DNA from: Rhabdobacter roseus
GTDB lineage: Bacteria; Bacteroidota; Bacteroidia; Cytophagales; Spirosomataceae
NCBI RefSeq assembly: GCF_014202275.1
Contig: NZ_JACHGF010000010.1
Location: 171,805 to 235,804 of the forward strand
Direction of reading: 5' to 3'
DNA: 64,000 bases
The notes below the pieces were generated by a model. That model had not been told where the DNA came from and did not search any database. It saw nothing but the letters and a program-made list of their open reading frames with translations. Position numbers and translations under genes: made by a program. Of the stretch, positions 37,605-45,054 are shown in pieces (position 1 is the stretch's first letter; every line of letters begins with the position of its first letter).

Positions 37605-37862
37605 CTAGTAGTCCGAGCGGAAATAGATCCGGCTCGGGCGCTTAGGGTCGTAGGAAGGTTCGTACTTTAGGTAGCCCCCGACGGCCAGTTCCCGCACCAG
37701 TCGGTAGTAGGTAGAGCATCCCATTTTGGCCCGACTCGAAACGTCCCGGGCAAAGACCTTCAACGGCCCGGGGGCCGGTAGGTTGGCCCACCGCCCAACC
37801 AGGACTGCGTACAGGCCGATGTGCGTCGGCCCGATTCGGGGATCCTTCTCCGCCTCCTTCAA
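37605..37862 (-). CDS. Winged-helix-like small protein of conjugative elements, start uncertain
   Basis: Short protein with KDPRIGPTHIGLYAVLVGRWANL, then MGCSTYYRLVRELAVGGYLKYEPSYDP and a basic tail. The second part is a winged helix as in small element-borne regulators of Bacteroidetes. The only start codon near the conserved part is a TTG at 37862, yet the frame stays open upstream and reads STLAYLEEFLKEAEKDP, which resembles the N-terminus of relatives. The true start therefore lies further up, inside the end of the neighbouring gene, or the gene has lost its start. Probable control of transfer or replication genes; unproven. Confidence 0.5.
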   Translation of the reverse strand: MKEAEKDPRIGPTHIGLYAVLVGRWANLPAPGPLKVFARDVSSRAKMGCSTYYRLVRELAVGGYLKYEPSYDPKRPSRIYFRSDY

Positions 37863-37897
37863 GAATTCTTCTAAATACGCCAGGGTCGACCCTTGGT

Positions 37898-38689
37898 CTA
37901 GGTCCTTGCTATCCCCTTTTTTTTTCTGGCCTGGGTTATAGCCGGTTCGTGCTCCGCATCCGCTTCGACGGCCCCCCGTCGTGCGGATTTTTGCGGGGTG
38001 TCGGCATCCACGGGTCTAGTGGCTTCCCGCGGGCCGAGCCGGACCCGCTGCCAGTTCTGATCGTAGAGGTGAACCTGCTTAAACCGGGGATGGGTCTGGA
38101 TAAATCCCTTCCTTTCCGAGCCGTCCTCAGCCGTGTAGGTTACCGGCACGACGTTCCCCTTCCGAAGCCCCTGCAGGAGCCGCTGCTGCTCGGTTTCCTC
38201 CGAAAGCCCCCTAAGGGGTAGCTTCCCCAGGGCTTTTTCGGGGTCAAACCCGTAGTTGCCCGAATACTTCCTGAAGGTAAAGGAGCCATTGTCGGCGGGG
38301 TTGAGATCCATTTCGACCCAGGCATTGTAGGGCTTCCCTTCTTTACTGACCAGGTCCTTGTTAACCGCCCGCCCTTTCAACAGGTTGTAGGATTCCTTGT
38401 GGGTAAAAGCCTGGTCGCGGTGGACGTAAAAGGTGTGGCGCAACGGGGTGCCCTGTGGCCCCTCTTGGAGGGATACGGCGTACTTGTTGAAAAAATACCG
38501 ATCCGTTTCCGGCGATTTTTTGAAGTAGAGGGTCGTGTGCATCTCGTCCGTCCCGTAAGCGGTGCGGTGCTCCAGGGTGAACGTCGGCTCCTGGCGTTGC
38601 AGGTTAGCCCGGAGCGGTTCTGCCAGTCCTTCTCCGAAACCGGTATACTTAAGCTGGTCCCGTAGGAATTCAAAATTTTTCTGGTTCAT
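37898..38689 (-). CDS. Conjugative-element associated protein (DUF3945/DUF4099-like)
   Basis: Soluble protein of 263 residues often linked to Bacteroidetes conjugative elements. Its start reads FEFLRDQLKYTGFGEGL, followed by TLYFKKSPETDRYFFNKYAV, and the middle contains GRAVNKDLVSKEGKPYNAW, stretches typical of these proteins. A basic low-complexity tail (RKKKGIART) ends it. No enzymatic motif. It lies 15 bp after traN and may share its transcript. The next gene begins inside or just after its end. Family naming is from memory of similar proteins and is tentative. Confidence 0.6.
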   Translation of the reverse strand: MNQKNFEFLRDQLKYTGFGEGLAEPLRANLQRQEPTFTLEHRTAYGTDEMHTTLYFKKSPETDRYFFNKYAVSLQEGPQGTPLRHTFYVHRDQAFTHKESYNLLKGRAVNKDLVSKEGKPYNAWVEMDLNPADNGSFTFRKYSGNYGFDPEKALGKLPLRGLSEETEQQRLLQGLRKGNVVPVTYTAEDGSERKGFIQTHPRFKQVHLYDQNWQRVRLGPREATRPVDADTPQKSARRGAVEADAEHEPAITQARKKKGIART

Positions 38690-38704
38690 CTTCGTGCTGG
38701 TTTT

Positions 38705-39553
38705 TTATCTCGCTAACTCAAAGGTGCCGGTTATCGGGAGGACCCGTCGGAGGGTCCTGGCCCGCAGCCTAAGCGGAACCTGCCGATCCCCCCGGAGCGC
38801 TTCAGTCAGGTCCACGGCCAGGTACTTTTGCTTCGGCAAATGGTGCTTGGGTAGGGCGTATACCAGCACGCTTTCACTATTTCCGGCTAGGGTTTGGGTA
38901 TTTCCGTGGGTATACACGGGAATCAGTTCCTCTTCCTGAACGGCCCCGCGGCGAACCTTTCGTTTCGCGCGGACCAAGAAGCGGAGCCCGCCGAAATCGA
39001 AACCGACCGGGCTGCGGTTGACCACCCGCAGGCGGTAGTACAACAGGTCGTTTTTTAGGTAGAGGCCCGTCAGCCTCAGCACCAGACCATCCTGTCTTTT
39101 TTGGGCCAGGCGCCTGGGTTTTTCCCGCTCCGCAATCCAGGCGGCCGTCGCTTCGGCTTCCCAGGCCTGCCTACGGGTACTGAATTGGGCGCTGGCTACC
39201 TTGCCATCCTTCACCACCTGGAGGGCCAGCACGGGTTTTTCGGCCCAGGAAACCGCAAAGGTAAACAGGGTCCCCTCGGCCGTCACCACGGTGAGGCTGG
39301 TCGGGGTAAAATCCTTGCGGGCTGCCTTGATGTGCAGGAGGTTCTTCATGCCCGGGGGCATCTGGACCAACAGGTCCCGCGTTCCCAGGTCGACGCTTTG
39401 GATTGGGTACGGAAATAGCAGGCTAACGGTTTGGTCGTCGGCAATGTGGAGGGTTTCGGGTGGAATGGGCAGCAGTTGTACCTGCGCGGTCGCCGTGTCA
39501 CTCGAGATGATCCAAGCCGCGATGAGGATGTGGAACCAAGGATGTAGCTTCAT
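38705..39553 (-). CDS. traN: Conjugal transfer protein TraN (DUF4138)
   Basis: Periplasmic or outer-membrane associated component of the mating pore, 282 residues. A signal peptide (MKLHPWFHILIAAWIISSDTATA) is followed by LHIADDQTVSLLFPYPIQSVDLGTRDLLV, which is the TraN/VirB9-like opening. The beta-rich C-terminal half has NDLLYYRLRVVNRSPVGFDFGG. VirB9-type proteins form the outer ring of type IV secretion channels together with TraM/TraO. Located between traM and the DUF3945-like gene, as in CTnDOT-type operons. Intact. Confidence 0.85.
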   Translation of the reverse strand: MKLHPWFHILIAAWIISSDTATAQVQLLPIPPETLHIADDQTVSLLFPYPIQSVDLGTRDLLVQMPPGMKNLLHIKAARKDFTPTSLTVVTAEGTLFTFAVSWAEKPVLALQVVKDGKVASAQFSTRRQAWEAEATAAWIAEREKPRRLAQKRQDGLVLRLTGLYLKNDLLYYRLRVVNRSPVGFDFGGLRFLVRAKRKVRRGAVQEEELIPVYTHGNTQTLAGNSESVLVYALPKHHLPKQKYLAVDLTEALRGDRQVPLRLRARTLRRVLPITGTFELAR

Positions 39554-39578
39554 CGTACTAGGGATTGAAGAGGGGAAA

Positions 39579-40916
39579 TCAAAGGGCGCTCGCGTGATGG
39601 TCCCGGAGCAAAACCTGGTACCCGGCCTTGACCGTTACCTGAACCAGGCGGGTCTTGCGCCCCAAGAAGGTACGGGCGGTCTGCAGGCCGGCCTGCACCG
39701 CCTGGGCCCCCAGGGAGGGGTTCAGAACCTCTAGGTTGAGTCCCTGAAGGTCCTGGCTGAGGGATTGTTTGGCCACCGTTCGGCCCAGGGCACCGGGTAC
39801 GTAAATCCCTTCCATTCCGTCCAGGTCGTAGACGGATAGTTTAACGGGGAACAGGGCGTTGTCCCGCCGGATGGAACCGACCTCCACCCGCAGCCGCTCT
39901 CCGCGAATCGAAGCCGTGCCGTACAGGAAGCTTCCTTCCGGAACGAGCTGCCCACTCAGGTAGACATCGGCCGTCAGCCGTAATTTGACGGTAGCCCCGG
40001 AGACGAGCGTCTGGTCCTGGTGCACGACGGCCGGCAGGGCATTCTGAAGCGGTTCCGGCTTTTCGTCGTCCAGGGAAAAGAAACCATGTTGCGGCGAGGC
40101 AGGCCCCAGCCGGTCGTGCTCGGGCCGTGCGTTGGGAGCCGCTTCCAGCCGCGCCACCGGCACCTGATCCCGGGCTAGGGTTACCGTACATTCGGGCTGA
40201 AGGGGCAATTCGTCTCCCGGACGGAGGGAGTCCCCCGGGGGCTGCGGATGCTGGATGGAAATAATCTTATCCAGCAGGGCTTGTAATTCCTGAATTTCCG
40301 GATCGGGTTCCGGATTGAGGCCCGCCATCCGCGTCTCCCATGGGAGGAGCTCCGGGTTGACCGGAAGGGGCTGGATGGCCGGTGGGGAGAGTGGGACCAG
40401 CTTCTCCGGGGACGGCTGTACGCCGGGCGAGGCGTCGCCCCGGGCGCGCGCGGACGTGCGGAAACGGGGTTCGGCGCTGGTGGCCAGGGCCGCTTCCAGC
40501 TCATTCAACTTGGCGTAGACCTTGGCCTCGCCGGGATCGGTGTACACCTGCCCCCGGTAAATCACGGGTTTTTCCGGCTTACTACCCCCATCCAGCCCCT
40601 GCAGGACCTTTTCCGCTCTGGCCGGAGTGGCGACCGGCAGCTGTCGGTAGGGATCCTTCCTGAGGAGTTCGAGCCGTTTTAGGGAGTCCTCGGTGGCTTT
40701 TCGGTAGTAGGCCAGCTTGTCCATGTCCTTTTCTTTCAGGAAGGCCTCGGGCAGGTGGGGGTTGAGCCCCCCGGGGGGGGCTACGGCGGCTTGGGGGCTG
40801 AGGTAGGGGCGGGCCGACCAAAACAGCAAGGTCAGAAACGGCAGAACCAGTACCGGCAGCACGGTATACAACCGCCGCTGGCGTAAAAAGGTGGGGGAAT
40901 GGCTTAGGGTTTCCAT
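39579..40916 (-). CDS. traM: Conjugative transposon protein TraM (VirB10-like)
   Basis: Inner-membrane-anchored, 445-residue VirB10-like pore protein. One membrane segment near residues 15-33 (LYTVLPVLVLPFLTLLFWSA) is followed by a long proline- and glutamate-rich spacer (~40-290). The conserved C-terminal TraM domain has SGATVKLRLTADVYLSGQLV, PEGSFLYGTASIRGERL and FPVKLSVYDLDGMEGIYVPG. VirB10-type proteins span the envelope and couple ATPase activity to the outer ring. It overlaps the small TraL-like gene by 13 bp, showing tight packing of the operon. Confidence 0.87.
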   Translation of the reverse strand: METLSHSPTFLRQRRLYTVLPVLVLPFLTLLFWSARPYLSPQAAVAPPGGLNPHLPEAFLKEKDMDKLAYYRKATEDSLKRLELLRKDPYRQLPVATPARAEKVLQGLDGGSKPEKPVIYRGQVYTDPGEAKVYAKLNELEAALATSAEPRFRTSARARGDASPGVQPSPEKLVPLSPPAIQPLPVNPELLPWETRMAGLNPEPDPEIQELQALLDKIISIQHPQPPGDSLRPGDELPLQPECTVTLARDQVPVARLEAAPNARPEHDRLGPASPQHGFFSLDDEKPEPLQNALPAVVHQDQTLVSGATVKLRLTADVYLSGQLVPEGSFLYGTASIRGERLRVEVGSIRRDNALFPVKLSVYDLDGMEGIYVPGALGRTVAKQSLSQDLQGLNLEVLNPSLGAQAVQAGLQTARTFLGRKTRLVQVTVKAGYQVLLRDHHASAL

Positions 40917-41326
40917 GGCTTGGGTGGGGTTGGGAGGGTTGAAAAGGAAAAAGGAGGGCGAGGCGGGAGGCTGTCCGCAACCGCTTCCCGGGCCAGGCTG
41001 TCGGTCTGCCGCCGGGGTTCCACCGGCGGCAGACCGAATGGGATGCCCAGCCAGGTGTGGACTTGGGCCAGGGAAGGGGTCAGAGGGATGTTTTCTCGGC
41101 TGTACAGGCCCGTCGCCAACAGGTAAGTGCTATACGCGCCCGCCGTCAAGGCCACGCCCACCCCGCCGACTTTGATCCAGGCGGTTGGGAGTTTTTCGAA
41201 GAGGCAACCCAGGTGGTCGGCCCCGCGGCGTTGGTACCGGAGCAGCCTTCGGGCCATCGATGCGGCCAGCGGGTCGGAGGAAGCCTCGCCCGGCTTCCCT
41301 TTGGTTGGTTTGAAATCGTAGAACAT
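40904..41326 (-). CDS. Small TraL-like transfer protein with one membrane segment
   Basis: A 140-residue protein between traK and traM, where CTnDOT-type operons carry TraL. It has a basic N-terminus (SMARRLLRYQRRGADH), one hydrophobic segment near residues 52-73 (VGGVGVALTAGAYSTYLLATGL) that is slightly longer than usual, and a proline-rich C-terminus (LPPRPPFSFSTLPTPPKPWKP). Sequence similarity to TraL itself is weak, so the name rests mainly on order. It would sit in the inner membrane as a minor part of the channel. Confidence 0.6.
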   Translation of the reverse strand: MFYDFKPTKGKPGEASSDPLAASMARRLLRYQRRGADHLGCLFEKLPTAWIKVGGVGVALTAGAYSTYLLATGLYSRENIPLTPSLAQVHTWLGIPFGLPPVEPRRQTDSLAREAVADSLPPRPPFSFSTLPTPPKPWKP

Positions 41327-41330
41327 ACGT

Positions 41331-41948
41331 TTAACGGGTTTGAATGTGCAAGTCTTGGTTTTCCAGTATTTTCCATTTCTCGATGAGAAATCCGTGGGGA
41401 TTGCGGTCGCTTCGGGCCAGGGGGCGCAGGTACCCTTCCGTGACCAATTTTCGGCTGACCAGGCTCGTCGGACGAATGATCCGTTGCAAGGCGTTGCACC
41501 GGAAATAGTAGGGGGAGCGGTTCAGGTCCACCACCACCGAGTCAAGGACGATTTCCTGGCTGATGTTGCCAGCGATGATCCCGGTATAAAATCCTGATTC
41601 CTTCAGGGCGTCGTACTGGCTTTTGGCCGAGCCGTCGGCCAGGTAGAGCGCCCGGGACAGGTTGGCCTGGATGGCCTTGTCGTCGGGGGAAAGCGTAAAG
41701 AACAGCCGGTGGAAGGTGGCCACGTGGTCCCGGGCTTCCACGGGAATGTTTTCTCCGCGTTCGGAGGCGTAAGCCTCCAGTACCTTCCCACCCGCCAGGA
41801 TATAGACCGTTTGTTGGTGCTGCCGGGCCAATTGGTAGCTTTGGTAAACGGCTAAGCTGGCCACGGTCACGCTACCCACAACGACCAGCATCGTGAAGGC
41901 CCGGACGTGTCGGAAGGCCGTGTCAATTCGTTTTGCTTGGGTGAACAT
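41331..41948 (-). CDS. traK: Conjugative transposon protein TraK (VirB8-like)
   Basis: Inner-membrane channel protein of 205 residues. It starts MFTQAKRIDTAFRHVRAFTM, has one membrane segment (residues ~18-36) and a periplasmic VirB8-like domain with VEARDHVATFHRLFFTLSPD, SGFYTGIIAGNISQEIVLDSV and CNALQRIIRPTSLVSRKLVTEG, all usual in TraK. ATG 41948 matches the family start; a TTG at 41999 would place extra residues inside traJ. It follows traJ by 13 bp and precedes the TraL-like gene by 4 bp. Confidence 0.87.
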   Translation of the reverse strand: MFTQAKRIDTAFRHVRAFTMLVVVGSVTVASLAVYQSYQLARQHQQTVYILAGGKVLEAYASERGENIPVEARDHVATFHRLFFTLSPDDKAIQANLSRALYLADGSAKSQYDALKESGFYTGIIAGNISQEIVLDSVVVDLNRSPYYFRCNALQRIIRPTSLVSRKLVTEGYLRPLARSDRNPHGFLIEKWKILENQDLHIQTR

Positions 41949-41961
41949 GGGCCAACAGGTT

Positions 41962-43065
41962 TTAGGGTTGCGTTCGCGCACGGTCGGGCAGGCTCCCAAA
42001 ACCTCCCCGGGCGGGAAACGCCCGGTTCCCCAGTCCGGTCGCCGTGTGGGCCATGAGCGTCGTTACTTTGTACAGCAGGGTATTGCCGCCCCCGGCGTGG
42101 ATGATGTAGTTGGCCACCGAGGGCACGGAAAAGTAGCCGACGATTCCGATGATGAGAAAGATCAGGTAGGCCGTGTCGTGCGGAGAGAAAAACGTATCCC
42201 CGTTGCCTTCGATCTGCCGGATGTCCAGGGCGATCATTTTTTCCTGAATCTTGCCGAGAATCGCCCCGAAAAGGTTCGCCACCGGGAGCCAGAGGAAGAT
42301 GTTCAGGTAGCGCGCGATCCAGGCCGTGAGCGTATGCTGAAAGCCGTCGAAAACGGCGATGCCAAAGGCCAGGGGCCCCACGATGGCCAGCACGATCAGG
42401 TAAAAGGTGCGAATGGTGTTCAGGCAGAGCGCGGCCGACTCGTAGACAACCCGCAGGATTTCACTCAAGGCCGCCTTGATCGCGTTCCGAAAGTTGTAAG
42501 ACTGCTTGGCCAGGTAAAACTTGAGGTCGTTGGCCAGACCGTCCCCAAACCCTTCCGAATAGTCCTCTCCGTAGGTGTAGCGTAGCCATTTTTCCCGGTT
42601 TCCCTTTTGATCATCTCCCACGTACATCTCCCAGAACCCGGAGTTCCGGACGGCTTCTTCCCGGGCCTTCAATAGCCGGGCGATGGCCTGATCCGAGTCC
42701 GTGACCATCCCGGAGGTACCGGACACGGTGGGGGCCATCACGCCGTTGATGAGGGCAATCACCCGGGGAAACAGCAGAATGACGAACCCCAGGACAAAAG
42801 GCCGAAAAAGGGGGTAGAAATCGATGGCTTCCGCGTTGGCCAGGTGACGCCACACCCGGTGGCTGATGTACCAGATGGCCGCAAAGCCGGCAATCCCCCG
42901 GCCCACGTTGATCAATTGGCCGCAAAGGGGCATCATGTCCCAGTAGAGCGCGTCAAGCACGGCATTAAGGCCCCGGATCTGTTCGCCGTACCCTTGGGCC
43001 GAGGCCAGGCCGGGTACCAGGAGCGTGGCCCCCAGCCCGGGGGCCGTTTTCGTCCAACGGTTCAT
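41962..43065 (-). CDS. traJ: Conjugative transposon protein TraJ (VirB6-like)
   Basis: Polytopic inner-membrane protein of 367 residues with about six hydrophobic segments (GRGIAGFAAIWYISHRVWRH, FVLGFVILLFPRVIALINGV, FYLIVLAIVGPLAFGIAVFD, YLIFLIIGIVGYFSVPSVAN among them). GFQHTLTAWIARYLNIFLWLP is typical of TraJ. It corresponds to VirB6, which helps DNA cross the inner membrane. A leader (MNRWTKTAPGLGATLLVPGLASAQG) looks like a signal peptide. Preceded closely by the third VirB5-like gene. Confidence 0.87.
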   Translation of the reverse strand: MNRWTKTAPGLGATLLVPGLASAQGYGEQIRGLNAVLDALYWDMMPLCGQLINVGRGIAGFAAIWYISHRVWRHLANAEAIDFYPLFRPFVLGFVILLFPRVIALINGVMAPTVSGTSGMVTDSDQAIARLLKAREEAVRNSGFWEMYVGDDQKGNREKWLRYTYGEDYSEGFGDGLANDLKFYLAKQSYNFRNAIKAALSEILRVVYESAALCLNTIRTFYLIVLAIVGPLAFGIAVFDGFQHTLTAWIARYLNIFLWLPVANLFGAILGKIQEKMIALDIRQIEGNGDTFFSPHDTAYLIFLIIGIVGYFSVPSVANYIIHAGGGNTLLYKVTTLMAHTATGLGNRAFPARGGFGSLPDRARTQP

Positions 43066-43076
43066 GGTCGCCGGGT

Positions 43077-43715
43077 TTAGGGATGGAGGCCAAACAGGCC
43101 GGTGATGACTTCCTGGTTAACCCGTTCGTGTTCCCGCTGGGCGGCCAGCACCGCCGCGTTTCCGTTGAAATGCCGCAGGAATACCAGCTTGTCTGCCAGG
43201 TCTTGGTAGATCCCGTCGATCGCGGCGAGCCGCTCATCGTCCGAGGCCCGCATCGTTTGGTCGGTGATAACCAGGGTCAGGGCCTCCAGATTTTGGATAC
43301 TTTCTGCGAGTAAGCGGTCGTACACGCGCCTGAGGTACCGGAGTTCCTCTTCCGTCAAGGAGCCCCGGGCCGAAAAGCGGGTGAAGGCGGTCCGATACTC
43401 CCGGACCAGGGCTAGCTGGCAGTCGATGATGTCGTACACCCGCGGGTCATTTTTAACGGCCGGGTTTACTTTCAACAGCCCGTTCAGGAAGGTTTCGTGC
43501 AGCTTGAAGTTGCCCTGCGTCAGGTCCCGGATCGTGGTATAGCCCTTGAACAGGATTTCGTAGCCTTTCCGGAGCTCATCCAGAATCTGCCGGAGCTGGT
43601 TGAGTTTTTCGAGGTTCAGGACCAGTTGGGCAATCTCGGTTTCCTGGGCCTGGACCGGCCCCGCCAGGGCGATCGCCAGGAGCAGTAGGGCCAGGGGTTT
43701 GGGTCGTTTTTTCAT
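43077..43715 (-). CDS. VirB5-like/TerB-like exported transfer protein, third tandem copy
   Basis: Exported 212-residue helical protein: signal peptide to about residue 23 (LALLLLAIALAGPVQAQ), then coiled-coil-like ELNLEKLNQLRQILDELRKGYE-type sequence and YTTIRDLTQGNFKLHETFLNGL. It ends in TGLFGLHP. Proteins of this type sit between traG and traJ in Cytophagales elements and are often annotated as TerB-family. It is paralogous to the gene just upstream (shared GYE...TIRDLxxGxxxLHxxF pattern). The likely role is a periplasmic pilus-tip or chaperone component like VirB5; inferred from position. Confidence 0.7.
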   Translation of the reverse strand: MKKRPKPLALLLLAIALAGPVQAQETEIAQLVLNLEKLNQLRQILDELRKGYEILFKGYTTIRDLTQGNFKLHETFLNGLLKVNPAVKNDPRVYDIIDCQLALVREYRTAFTRFSARGSLTEEELRYLRRVYDRLLAESIQNLEALTLVITDQTMRASDDERLAAIDGIYQDLADKLVFLRHFNGNAAVLAAQREHERVNQEVITGLFGLHP

Positions 43716-43729
43716 GGGTTCGGTTGGAT

Positions 43730-44392
43730 TTAATGGAGGCCGTACCAGATCCGGCCATTTAGTGTTTCCGTTTGTTCGCCCTGCCGCTGCGCGGCGAGCA
43801 GGCGGCTGCTTTCCAGCACTTGCCGGGCCCGGCGGTAGTTGGCCGATGTAGCCTGGTGTAGCTGTTCCAGGATGCGTATCCTGGCGTCGTCGGACAGCCT
43901 AAGCGCCCCGTTTGTGAGGACAGCCTCGTGGCGTTTGAGTAGGTCCACCGCCTCCCAGGCCAGCCGATCAAACACGCCCTTGAGGTGGGTCTTTTCCGCC
44001 GCCGATAAGTACGGGACGGGGCTTAAAATGCCGTCCAGTTGCCAGTACAGCAGGATCGTACCCCGGGCTTGACCCACGATGGCCTGAGCCATCGGCGCGT
44101 TGCGCAGGGTCGGTTTGACGATGGCCAACGAATCAAAGTGATTTTTATGCAGCCGGTATTCGCCGTTTTTGAGGTCGGAAATCCGATCCAGCCCCACCCG
44201 GGCGATTTCGTAGCCCTTTTGGACCAAGGCCAGGTAGGCCCGGTACTGGGCGATTTGCTCAATCAGTTGCGGCGGGACCTCCTGCCCCCAGCAGCCGGGT
44301 CCCAGCCCCAGCAGGAGCCCCAGGCGGATCATTCGTTTCATGATCCGCTTACGCATCGTCCAGGCCGTATAGCGCCCGCGTTTGTTTCGCAT
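43730..44392 (-). CDS. VirB5-like/TerB-like exported transfer protein, second tandem copy
   Basis: Helical exported protein (220 residues from ATG 44392), paralogous to its downstream neighbour: KGYEIARVGLDRISDLKNGEYRL-type core followed by LHKNHFDSLAIVKP, and the C-terminus ends IWYGLH. ATG 44392 has an AAGGAGG motif six bases upstream, but that lies inside the preceding gene. ATG 44356 (MRKRIMKRM) or 44341 would give a more normal signal peptide (MIRLGLLLGLGPGCWGQ). The true start is therefore open. Probably a periplasmic component of the mating channel. Confidence 0.7.
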   Translation of the reverse strand: MRNKRGRYTAWTMRKRIMKRMIRLGLLLGLGPGCWGQEVPPQLIEQIAQYRAYLALVQKGYEIARVGLDRISDLKNGEYRLHKNHFDSLAIVKPTLRNAPMAQAIVGQARGTILLYWQLDGILSPVPYLSAAEKTHLKGVFDRLAWEAVDLLKRHEAVLTNGALRLSDDARIRILEQLHQATSANYRRARQVLESSRLLAAQRQGEQTETLNGRIWYGLH

Positions 44393-45038
44393 CCGAGGCC
44401 TCCTTCGCCCGCGAAAGGCTCAGGGATTGGTTCTCCCGGTTGAAGTTCGACAGCTCACCGTCGATCCGATTTACTTGCCGGGCCACCTGGTCGATGAGGG
44501 CCAGGCGTTGGGCGTCGCTCATCTGGGTGGTGAACGACCGCACAACCCGCGTGAGCAGGTCCACGCTGCGGGCGGTTTCCTCCAGCATGCCGGTGTATAC
44601 CCGTAACAGGTAGGCCCGTTCGTCCGGGCTAAAATGGTCGTCCCGCTGGAAACGGGCCCAGGCCGTTCGGTACTGGGTGACGATCCGTGCCTGCTTGTCG
44701 GCAATTTCCTTGATGCGGTAGTAGGAGGCGATCACCGCCTTGACCTTTTTGAGCTCTTCGTAGTATTCCTGGTAGAGGTCGCGCTGCTGGCGGACCCAGT
44801 CGGCAATCTCGTCCAGGTGCAGTCGGGTCATCGTGTTTTCGAGGACCTTCTGCGCATTTTGCAGGCGGATCACCGCGTTTTGGCGACGCTGGATCGACAG
44901 GTCTACCTGGCGGACCACCCGCCGGATTGCCTCCTGGATGAGGGCGGTGAGGGGGTCGGCGGGGGGCGTAGCGTCGGCCGTTGGCAGGGGGAGGAGCCCA
45001 CCCAGGAACAGCCATAGAATACGGATGCCTTTTTTCAT
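44349..45038 (-). CDS. TraI-like (DUF4141, VirB5-like) transfer protein, first tandem copy
   Basis: Exported protein of 229 residues placed right after traG, where TraI (DUF4141) lies in CTnDOT-type operons. Signal peptide (IRILWLFLGGLLPLPTADA), then a long helical domain with IADWVRQQRDLYQEYYEELKK and a KVKAVIASYYRIKEIADKQA stretch, and a C-terminus ending RALYGLDDA. The pattern YYEELKKV...IKEI...SPDERAYLLRVY also appears, weaker, in the next two genes, so this is a tandem family of three. Predicted periplasmic pilus or chaperone protein. Confidence 0.72.
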   Translation of the reverse strand: MKKGIRILWLFLGGLLPLPTADATPPADPLTALIQEAIRRVVRQVDLSIQRRQNAVIRLQNAQKVLENTMTRLHLDEIADWVRQQRDLYQEYYEELKKVKAVIASYYRIKEIADKQARIVTQYRTAWARFQRDDHFSPDERAYLLRVYTGMLEETARSVDLLTRVVRSFTTQMSDAQRLALIDQVARQVNRIDGELSNFNRENQSLSLSRAKEASDAKQTRALYGLDDA

Positions 45039-45054
45039 TACACCGGTCTTTGGT

